From Bedellia somnulentella (lineage: Eukaryota; Arthropoda; Insecta; Lepidoptera; Bedelliidae), in assembly GCA_963576735.1 (NCBI GenBank), contig OY755175.1:11920401-11984400 (forward strand): a DNA stretch of 64,000 nt, written 5' to 3'. Positions 43,218 to 55,200 of this stretch are shown here, piece by piece; position 1 is the stretch's first letter; each line of letters starts with the position of its first letter. The translations under genes were made by a program, and so were the position numbers. The notes below the pieces were generated by a model that was given only the letters and a program-made list of their open reading frames with translations, made no database searches and had not been told where the DNA came from.

Positions 43218-46200
43218 TTAATAAACTTTACCTAAAACTACTTTGTTTTGAAAAACATTTATTGAGTAGTACAGCAACGCGTCTAGAATTCCAGCAACTG
43301 TAAAAACACCCCCAACTATTGCACAAATATTTGTTGCAAAGTGTCCAATCGACCTGCAGAAAAGAATCATTTATTAGTGGGACCAATTCTAGTTTAATTT
43401 AATGTTTTTTGACATGAATTCCTCATCTGGGGATTATTACTCATAAATAATAGATGTTATTAAAGGAAAGAAAAACTTCGACACTGGCGGGGTTCGAACC
43501 CGCGACTTTCGGGTATACGCCCCCGTCGCTCTGCCAACTGAGCTACAGCGTCAGTTGGCATCCAGCGCGAAATTTCTCTATCCTTTGTTTCTTTTTTACA
43601 CGTTCAAGTAGTGTTTGCGTTTCCTACCTCCGAATTTTAACTAATTCGGACGGCCACTTGTCTACCTTTTCAGGTATAAATGCAAATGTTGGAAACGCCT
43701 AACTATCACATAATTTAATGTTTTTTGACATGAATTCCTCATGTGGGGATTATTACTCATAAATAAAAGATGTTATTAAAGGAAAGAAAAACTTCGACAC
43801 TGGCGGGGTTCGAACCCGCGACCTTCGGGTATACGCCCCCGTCGTCGTCGTCGTCGTCCGAATTAGTTAAAATTCGGAGGTAGGAAACGCAAACACTACT
43901 TGAACGTGTAAAAAAGAAACAAAGGATAGAGAAATTTCGCGCTGGATGCCAACTGACACTGTAGCTCAGTTGGCAGAGCGACGGGGGCGTATACCCGAAG
44001 GTCGCGGGTTCGAACCCCGCCAGTGTCGAAATTCTAGTTTATATTATTTTTCATCATTATCACCATTCAATTCAGTCATTATACGCCCAATGCTGGACAT
44101 AGGCCTGCCTTAAAGATTCCCACAACGACCGTTTCGCACTGCCTTCATCCAAAATGGCTTTTCGTGACTCACCAAGTCGTCGGTACATCTTCTCGGAGCC
44201 CCACACCTTTAGTCGCCTTGTACGCCTCCCACAAAAAATGGAGTTGTGCTATTCTAACCGACACTACACAGCACATATTATTTTTACTGTAAATATATTA
44301 TAGAGATTATGATATTGTACGAGTTAGATGAGCTGAGCCTGATATTTCAAATTCCTGCCAGTGTAAATATTTTTAAACTAACAGTAATGATGACTTTTTT
44401 CAGTTTTGTTTTTAGGGCGCACTCACTTAGGGTCATTTTAACTAAATAGTGCGGATTAAAGGCATTGTGTATAAATTGGTCTAATATTTAACAAATCTGG
44501 TAAAGTATCACTTTTACAGAAAAAAAATGTACGTTGAGACATGTACATGTAACTCTTGACCACGAGCAAATAACTTATGCGTCTTTCATGGGTCATTTTG
44601 CCTGCGTTTTCACTTGCGCTAGTTATTTGAACAAAATGCAAGCCATCATAACATCAGCCTATAGACATAGGCCTCCCCTGCACAATGACTGGTTCTGTGC
44701 TAAACTTCAAATTATCTCAGGGGTCGCTTCATTGATTGATGATTCTTGCTTTTCCGATCATACAAATCAATAAAGAGTAGAAATCTCACCTCTCTTTTTC
44801 AGTATATTTGACCATAAGCGGAGAAAGTTCGTAGCTGAAAAATGCTCCTGGCATTCCAGATTCGACGCTTGAGCTTGAGACAGCTTTTTGATGTCGGGTG
44901 ACAGAGAATTGATTCGTGTGCAGTATACTCTTATCCAGCTTCGAATACATTGTCGGTACTATTTTGATATAATACTGGAACATTACTGCACCTGGAAATA
45001 TATGTGGAATAGAAAATTATGTATTGTTTATTATATATTGTCAAAATAAACATTATTCAAATATTTTGTTCCTATCAAGGAAATAAACGGTCATGATTGG
45101 CATTGGCAGGTAGATTTACAATAATACATACAGTAAACAAAAGAATTAAAAAAATGTTTATTAAAATTAATTAAAGGCGGGTGGTTTTTTAATATATTTT
45201 CAATTATTATATAGATAACCGGCCTTGTTCAGATTAGATAAGGGCCAATTTAGTATAAAACTTGAATTTATAAAAAAAATGTAATCCCCAATTTTCGTAA
45301 ATTTATTATTTTTTGAAAAAGTTTCCATTTGGAACTTTTATCTTTAGTTTAATATACTATAGTTATATTTCTTTATTTCGCTTCAATTAGTTAAATAAAA
45401 TCTTAGCTAGGTTATATTATTAAGTTACGACGAAAGGGATATAAATTCAAGTTAAAGTGTAGCCCTATTTGGAAGTATATGAATGAAATAGAATGCACAA
45501 AAGTAGGTATTTCTTAAGGATCTAACCAGTTTGATCTAACACATAGATACATATACTCGCGGCTATAAATCCCTTAACGGGGTAGCCAGAGCTTCGGCGA
45601 TCGAAAGTCTCTGCCTACCCTAATGGGAACTAATGGCGTGAGTATATGCATTTATTACTAATAATATTTTTACGCCACCACCATAATGTACTTTTCATAA
45701 CCTAACCTAACCCAACCCTATAAACAAGTATAACTCGACCGTTCCCTAATGATTATCTAATTGTGAATAACCTATAATTCGGTATGCAAAGTTTTACAAA
45801 AGTGGTGCTGATTACTAAACTATTTCGAGATATTATGTTTTTAAAACATATTTTTTTTAAAGTAAATCAAACAGAGCTAAGATGACCGTTATTTTAGCAA
45901 AAAACTGTAACAGTATTTGACCTTCAGCGTTATGTCAAAGACATTTGTTCTTGCAGTTTATTAATAAAACATCGAAAATCATAGGTTTGTTTAGTATAAT
46001 ATCGTAATAATTTCATTTGGGATCACAAATTCGTGAAATATTTTGCAATTAGCAACATTTTTCCTAAACATTTCGCTTTATTCGCATGTCGCTACGTGAT
46101 ATTTTCAATCGATGACGTCATTAAGTGCAATAGTTGAACAATGTTTAAAAAATCATAACTTTGCAATTACTCATTTTAAATGAAAAATATTCAAATTAGT

Positions 46201-49200
46201 TTTTTGTTTTCGTGTTTGCTATCGAATAAAAATATTTAATAAATACCAAAAAAAAACTTTGCATACCGAATTGCATAATTTAATGTTTTTTGACATGAAT
46301 TCCTCATGTGGGGATTATTTGGCGTATACCCGAAGGTCGCGGGTTCGAGCCCCGCCAGTGTCGAAATTTTTCTTTCCTTTAATAACATCTTTTATTTATA
46401 ACCTATAATTGCATTAATAATGGAATGAAAAAACATTTCTAACCATTAGTATAAATAATATATGAATATAATAGTATAAAACAATTGTATGATTTGTGAG
46501 CAGTGAGGGTTATAAGTATTAGTAAGTAAGTAAGGTAGTCCCCACAAAATGGCATGCAAGTGAAACGTCTAATTCACTTGGACTAAGTTTATTACGTTTG
46601 TGTAAACCCATCATGATACGTCAGTCAAGCGCTAGTCAACAAAACGTCAATCTTTATGTCAATATTTAATCAATCAGTCAGTCTTCGACAAATAAATCTA
46701 AAAATTACAAAATTTCTCATTCTTAAATTCCAGAGTGCATTCACGTTTCATTTGAACCAAGTCGTTTATATAAATTGTTAAAATGCCGGTTCCTGGAGGC
46801 ATGTATCAACAAGGCCCCACCTGCTTCGATAAAATGAAGATGGGCTTTATGATAGGCTTTTGTGTGGGTATGGCGAGTGGTGGACTTTTTGGAGGATTCA
46901 CAGCACTAAGGTTGAGTCTCTTACAGTTTTCGTTATGGTTTTTTATTATGTTAGCTTTTCATACCTATAGGAAGCGGTTATTGTGTGTTTTAATTTCTAC
47001 TGAACTTGGCAATTAGGTTAGAATGTGATGACTGCATAATCAGTCCCTTTACGTATTATAATTACAAAGATTCATAAAGCAATAAAACAATATATTATAG
47101 GTACTCTTTCATAAACACTTAATTGCTTTCATAGTAAGCAAGTATCGTAAACAATTGTGTAAACAGTTGGCTTTTCCAAAAAAGTGTTGCCTATAATCAA
47201 GTTATAAAGAAACAAGATAAAATTACCCTAGTATTATATCTCAACTAGAATATTTCTATATCATTTAATTTATGTCCCCAACAAGAAGCTCTATAGGAGA
47301 TAAAAAAGAAGACTATCCTGAACTCCTGTTCAATCTCATGCTTGCTTATTGTGGGTTAATAGACAAACAACTACTACCATTATAGTACCCAGAACTGATG
47401 GCTTAATGTGCATGCCTAAAGCATAGAATCATATATTTTTCAAATAATGAGGTAATTCAAACCTGTAATATCCTACCAAACTGGGTTATAAGTTATAAGT
47501 ACATCTCACCAATAACAATTGTGAATTTACCTCCCTAGGAATCAAATCCAAGGCCCCTAAATTGTGAGCCAAGTTTTTACTGCTTAGCCGTAAAGGAGGC
47601 AGTTACAACTCACATAATCTTATTAACACATTCAGGTTTGCGCAAGAAGATGCTCTTTTCAAACAAACTATCTATTTTTTATTATCAGCCTACTAAGCTT
47701 TTAGATCACCTATTTTCCGGTTTTTTTTATAATAGATCTATATGTTTGTATGTAAGATACCCATTTTTTATATTTGGGTCTAAGCACATTTAAACATAGG
47801 ACTACAAGATAATATTAAACATAGTATCTTTAATGCAATATTTTGTAGTTTCATCATTCTCTTTTATAGCATTATTGTAAAAAAATTAAATAAGATTTTC
47901 CTCATCAGATATGGTGCCAGAGGACGAGAATTGGTCCACTCAGTCGGTAAAGTTATGCTACAGGGAGGTGGTACATTCGGAACATTCATGGCAATTGGAA
48001 CTGGAATTAGATGTTAAATGACTCAAATATAGTTTAGTACTTCTTGTAAATAAATTGTTGATATTTTATGTAGATATGTTTTATTTTAAAAGATATTAGA
48101 GATAGATTTTAAAGATCTATTTTCTAAAACCTCAGACACCTTTACACACACTTATATATCTGAAGACAAACATAAATAATAGTAACATATCGTGAGGTGA
48201 ACCACGAGAGCAGAGTGAATGCAGAAAGGATTTAGGTCCATATATTCACTATATATATGAAAATATTAATGGATGTAAACGAAGCTAGAGAGGTTTTCCA
48301 GGATTGCACAAAGTGGGGATCAATAGTCTGCCTACCCCAATAGGAAATAACGATGTGAATATATGTTTGGACCTCATCTTTACTGTATTCACTCTGCTCT
48401 CATTGCTATTTGCTGCTAGAACTATAACAGCATCATGCACTGACATTCGGGCCTTTTTGAGACACTGAAGAAAAGATGTGGTGTGCAAAGTTTCATAGTA
48501 GTCTCGTCCTGCACCCACGGGGCCAAAATAGCATACTGTTATTCTAAATCGATTCTGCAAATACTTTGGAAACACTCTTTACTTAATTTCAAACCGTGAT
48601 GCGTATTTTATGTCATCTCTGCATACAAACTTCCTTAAAAATTCTACCTCTTTAGTGAGTCCAACAACGTCATATTTACTAGTCACTATCAGAATCGTCA
48701 TATTTACTAGTCTTTTACGAATTAACTAGTTTCTGATCTAAATTGGGAACTGAAGTGTGGTCTAGGTAATGTCTTATTCTTCATCGTATTCAATTCAAAA
48801 CCGAAATTCCCTTTTAATCTTGTGAAGAAATAACTAAGAACTAAGTATAGGTAGTTCAATTCACGAAGACGCGCCCCACCCTTCTTCTAATCTATTTTAT
48901 TAGAAGTATGAAATTAAAGGCGTATATGTTAGTGCTCTCACGGTTAAACTATGTGGACTGGACATATACACACAGAAACTCTCTGAAACGCCTCTCATAC
49001 CCCAGCCTGCCGCCCCCGTGCCGCTCACCCAATTAAATCAGAGCATAGAAATAATGAATACCATAGAACTTCTCCCTACATGATATGAAGCTACTTTTTC
49101 ATTCTTTGTTATTACCTTAGCAGATCAATTTTACTCTGGTCCCCAAGCTGTATCTAATGAACCCTGATAGTGAAATGATTAAAGTTTTCACATTAACCTG

Positions 49201-52200
49201 TTTTACATGTCATTGATTGCAAAAATAACGTAGCATAACAAAAATGAAATACAATCACATTTATAATTCGTGATTTCAAATGATTTTAACATGATATATT
49301 GAATAAATTACAAAAAGTATGACTATGAAGAAAGGTCAAATACTTTTAGGTTCTTTATTAGTATGAAGATATTTTTATTAAATATCCTGAGAATAATAAT
49401 GAAGAAAATATCCACAGCGTTTAATAATCAGAATCACTTTAACCGCACTTCGCATAGCAAATTTTCTGAAAGGAATCGTTCATATTCAATAACCAAACCA
49501 TAGTAATGTTATTTTTTTTTTTAATGTTTTTTGACATGAATTCCTCATGTGGGGATTATTACTCATAAATAAAAGATGTTATTAAAGGAAAGAAAAATTT
49601 CGACACTGGCGGGGTTCGAACCCGCGACCTTCGGGTATACGCCCCCGTCGCTCTGCCAACTGAGCTACAGTGTCAGTTGGCATCCAGCGCGAAATTTCTC
49701 TATCCTTTGTTTCTTTTTTACACGTTCAAGTAGTGTTTGCGTTTCCTACCTCCGAATTTTAACTAATTCGGACGGCCACTTGTCTACCTTTTCAGATAGA
49801 ATGCAAATGTTGGAAACGCCTAACTATCACATAATTTTTTAATGTTTTTTGACATGAATTCCTCATGTGGGGATTATTACTCATAAATAAAAGATGTTAT
49901 TAAAGGAAAGAAAAATTTCGACACTGGCGGGGTTCGAACCCGCGACCTTCGGGTATACGCCCCCGTCGCCGCCAGTGTCGAAATTTTTCTTTCCTTTAAT
50001 AACATCTTTTATTTATGTGCATAGTAATGTTAGTTATATAGAAATAAAGTTCCACTGTGTAACACATGTGTTTTAAGAAGCTCTCTAACTGAGTTTTAAT
50101 TGAAGAGGAGTCAATGTCCCTTGTCTCGGTACCACTGTTAGTTTAAGATGATAATGATAGTTACAGTTGTTGAATACAGAAAATTATATAATGATGATGT
50201 TGAAAGATATCATAACCAGGATAAAAATGATAACGGAGTGGTTTTGTTCTTAATACTACTTAATAATACACTTGACATTGCCATAAAAATAAATGTGAGG
50301 GTATCATTGTAAGTAAACACAGATGTATGAGTTGTAGTTAGTCATGTGACTGCATATTCGTACCAAGCGGCGATAGGCCTGCCCCCTATCTGTCCAAACA
50401 AAACGTGGGTACTCTGAACACCAAGCGAAAAATATTGGTGGTGCTCATGCTCATGCCTTATACTTTTCGTGGTATAAGACAAGAGCGTTTGAGTTGAGTT
50501 ATACTTTAATAATATTCATGATTTACCTTCAGTAGCTAAGCCAATAGTACCGTCCAAGGGCGAAGTGTTAGCACTGTCAATATCAGTTCCGAATGATAAA
50601 TGTTTGATGATGTGGGTGGTATTGAAAGCTGATGAGGAGTACGGCTGCACATCATGAACATGCACGTGGTTGATGGTGAAACTTTTTCCTGGAGCTATGT
50701 GGAAACTCCCACCAACCTGTAATAATGAATGGTTTCAGACAATTGGTATGGGGACAGATGGATAGTGCCATAGACTTACATGGAAAACTTTTAAGGGTGA
50801 TCATTCCTCAATGGTAACATTCATTCGAAAAATCTCGTCGTCACAACATGGTCAAACTGATGAGGATAACATCAAGATGCCTTTGACAATCATGCAAAAT
50901 TTGGCTTTAGTCGGATATACCGTCTAGGAGGAGTTAGGTTACATGCGAAATACAAAAGTTGGGGGGTAAATGGATCTGCGCTCGCTACGTTGTTCTCAGT
51001 TTAGTTAAAATAAACTTGAGATTTTCAGCGTACACAATTACGTCACGTTATTGCAGCGCCTCTAAAATGTTTTTACAAGCGCGAGTAGATGGCTTTTTAG
51101 CCATTATAAGAAAACGCATAGCATCTGGATGGAGTCGCTTGCGTGACAGCAATAACAGCATCCTGAGCAGCATAGCTGAACGCCTGTATTGTCCCATTCT
51201 AAGGCATTGGTTGGGTATGCACCTCAGGACTGTTAATGTGTAAATTTTGTATATAACGTATATCAATTTATTGTGTCATTTATTTATGTTCTAACATAGT
51301 TTTTAAGTAAATCTTTACTAACACTAGATTGTATTATTTTTTATGGACTGTATTTGTCTGAAATAAAGATTTATTATTATTATTATTATTAATTACACAA
51401 TGTATATTTCTGACTAATGGCCATAGGCCTTCTCTCATAGTTAAGAAAAAAAATGTGCTCGGGGCCTCTTGGGTCGGGGCCCGAGGCATTTTGCTAGCCC
51501 TGCCACCCTATTGTTACGCCACTTCACTTGATCCACTGTCTTACCATTAATCTCAATCACATATTCTGTCATATTCTCCTCTCTTTCAAAAACAATGGTT
51601 TTATTATTATATATTTTTTAATTATTGTATAGGAATTATTTTTCAAGTGTGTTCTCCGTGGTCGTCCTCTACTAACATTACCATCCACACTAGCTCTATA
51701 GATCCCTTTTACCAATTTTCTATCATCCATCCTCTCTATGTCCCCAAACCATCTTTACATTCCTTTTTCTATATTTCTTACAATATCATCTTTCACACCA
51801 CACTTTTCACGAATAACACTATTTCTCACTCGGTCACATAATCTAACATTACAAATTTTTCTGAGGGACCTCATCTCTACTGCATTCACTCTGCTCTCAT
51901 GCTTCTTCTGCCACACCCAACATTCGCTTCCATACATAAGCGTAGGAACAAGAACAGCATCATGCACAGCCATTCGGGCCTTTTCAGACACCGATTAACA
52001 GGTCATTAGGCTATTCATTGCTCCATTTACCGCATTACCATTTTTCACTCTTCTTTCAATATCTTCATCACATTTTCCATCCCTTGTAAACAAACTTCCC
52101 AGATATACAAACTCCTTCACCTGTTCCACATCCTTACCATCAATCGCAATCACGCATTCTGTCACATCTTCCTGTCTCTCAAAAACCATCGTTTTGGTCT

Positions 52201-55200
52201 TATCCACATTCACCCTCATTACCTTTCTTACAAAAGACTCACATGCAATATTCATCATCTCTTGCAACTCTTCTGCAAGTATGCAAGTAGCACTTGATCG
52301 TCAGCATACAAGAGGCATTTAATGATGAATCCACTCATTCTTAGTCCATAATCACTTTCACGCAACTCTGTCAAACAGTCATTCATGAACAAATTGAAGA
52401 GCCACGGAGAAGCTACACATCCCTGTCGGACACCCCTAGAGATTCCGAACCAGTCAGTGTTTTCCCCGTTTACTCTTACACATGCACTAGAATCCTCATA
52501 GAGTGATACTAATGCACGTATAAGTTGACTCCCTAAACCGAACTTGGATAACACCTCCCACAAACACTTTCTTACCACCCTATCATAAGCCTTCTCTAAA
52601 TCAATTAAGGAGCAATACACCTTTTGGTTCTTAGCTAAGAACTTTTCGGTGATGCTCCTTAGAGAGAAGATTTGATCCATACATCCCATTCCTTTCCTAA
52701 ATCCCGCTTGCACATCCCATATTTTCTCATCAGTTTCATTCATCACTCTTTCAATCAGTACCTTAGCATACAATTTACCAACAATGCTGAGTAAGCTGAT
52801 GCCGCGGTAGTTTTTAGCCTCTTGGTGTGACCCCTTTCCTTTATATAGAGGCACAATCACCGCCTTGCACCAGTCTCGTGGAACTTTGCCACTCGACCAG
52901 CATTTTTGGAAAAGGAAGTACAACCAAGAAGCCACCAACCCTTTACCCGCCCTCAGCATATCGATAGTAATCCTATCATACCCTGCCACCTTCCCTACTT
53001 TCATACTTTTCATTGCTTTTATTATTTCTTCCATACTAATTAGAGGACGACCACGGAGAACACACTTGGACCAAATTGAGAGTGTGCTCAAAAAGGCTGG
53101 CGTCCGAAGTATGAAGAATAAAAGAGCATGTATGAAAAGATTGATGGATGTAAACGAAGCTAGAGAGGTTTGTCAGGATCGTACGAAGTGGCAATCAATA
53201 GTCTCTGCCTACCCCAATGGGAACTAATGGCGTGAGTATATGTATGTATGTATGAATTATTTTTCATCGTCCAAGAAATACTACGGGTTAATAAATCACG
53301 TAGAATAAGATAAATGTCGCAAAAATGATTTGAATAGGAAATTGATCAATTTATTATAAGAAATTACTCACAAATTACGAGTTTTTTTGTCGTGCACAAA
53401 ATTATAATAAAAATTATCTTACCCTGTTGACCTCCATAAAACCATAAATTTGGCAGCCTTCTTTTAAAGCTAAGTTGGCGCTATCAAGCGATTTATCATC
53501 TTTGCACTGCTCAATCGTGGACAGATCAGGTAATGCCCACCTTTTTGTCCGATAAGCTTCTTTGACATCATCGCAAGTGTTGCAGCATCTGCAATTATAT
53601 ACTTCATTTTAAGTTTACTTTTTTAATTACGGTATATTCTTTATTGATTTATATATGTCGTTTCGCAAATACGGGAGTTATGGTTCCTATTTCGTTGGTA
53701 GTCAGTTAACACAAGGTACAAAATTTGCTTTATAAAAGTCATGTAAGTGGGAAAGGCATATCGGTGTGGTTTCATGTTCCCAACTGAGGATCCTGTAGAT
53801 TTCGTAAGTAATGCAGCGGCGATAGAGTAAGAACTCTTTATTCTTAAAAAGGGGGACGTTGCGTTCCCTAAAGTCGAACCTCTGAGATCATGCGAGAATC
53901 ATCAACCTTTTGTTGGCAGTAATAAGTGTTCACATTTCCTTTCGGGCATGTTTATAGATGGCAATGAAGAAGGTAGAGAATACCCTACTGGACTTTCGCT
54001 GATATAGGCATGATGAAATATATATATATATATATATATAATTAATACATACATTCACGGCTATACAACCAAAAAAAGGATAACCAGAGTTACAGAAATA
54101 GACATTCTTCAGCCACCTTTGTAAGTTGAGTGGAGATAATATTGTAAAATAAAGGTTGTTGCCAAGGGATCTTGTAAACGCGGGAAGAAATGGGCTAGTC
54201 TAATCTATCTATGGTGACAGAAACTGTATTTCGAATTACCGGCCAATTTCAGTATTACCAGCTCTATCTAAAGTATTCGAAAAGATTATGAACAACAGGC
54301 TAACATGCTACCTAGAAAAAGAAAACGTGCTTTCAAAAAATCAGTTTGGGTTTAGAACTGGCAAATCAACCGCTCAAGCTGTATCTAATTTAACAGACTT
54401 TGTTGCTAAACACGTCGATAATAAGATGAAATGTATAGGGGTATTCCTGGATTTGGCCAAAGCATTCGACACAGTTTCTGTCAAAATATTGCTAAAAAAG
54501 ATGGAGGCAATAGGTATTAGAGGATTACCATTAGAAATGTTTAAAGATTATCTTACTAATAGGAAGCAAAAAGTAACAATAGATGGTCTTTTAAGTGAAG
54601 AATTATGCTGCAGCGAATACGGTGTACCACAAGGCAGTGTACTTGGGCCTACATTGTTTTTAATATATCTTAATGACCTATGCAATCTAGAAATAGTTAA
54701 TGGTAAATTAATCACATTTGCTGACGATACTGCTCTGATATTCTTTGGTAAAACATGGGACGAAGCTAAAATATTTACTGAACTTGGGCTTCAAAAAACA
54801 GCTGACTGGCTTTCGAAAATTTTTTTAACTCTTAATACATCAAAAACAAAATTTATGGTGTTCGTCAACAGCAATCGCTCGCTCCCTCATAAAAATTTCA
54901 ACATTAATATTTGTAGACATGATAGTTATAATTTGATGCAACCCAATATGTGCTCTTTAGAAAGAGCTAGTACAATAAAATATTTGGGCATTATTTTGGA
55001 TGAAAAACTATCATGGTGCCCTTATATAAAAATGTTAAGTGATAGAGTTAGAAGACTTATATCAATTTTTAAGAAGTTAAGACACGTTGCGGACTATCCC
55101 TTATTAAAGAACGTTTATGTTGCTCTAGCACAATCGATTCTGGGTTATTGTATAACTTCCTGGGGTGGAGCACGTAAAACCCATATTTTAACCTTGGAGA

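Noticed and set aside
43454..43702. Open frames reading [20 protein letters not shown] (also at 49576, 49894 and, antisense, 34433-34681)
   Set aside because: These are translations of the antisense tRNA-like block of SINE-T, a familiar annotation artefact, not genes.
43959..44029. tRNA gene in the SINE-T sequences
   Set aside because: Acceptor, D and T arms are good, but the anticodon arm has only four pairs with an 8-nt loop and no U33, and every copy lies inside a repeat. Treated as tRNA-derived, not functional.
53041..53227. Separate small plus-strand gene ending SAYPNGN
   Set aside because: It is the sense 3' end of the twin-primed LINE-B; the same C-terminus recurs at 26505 and 48185.
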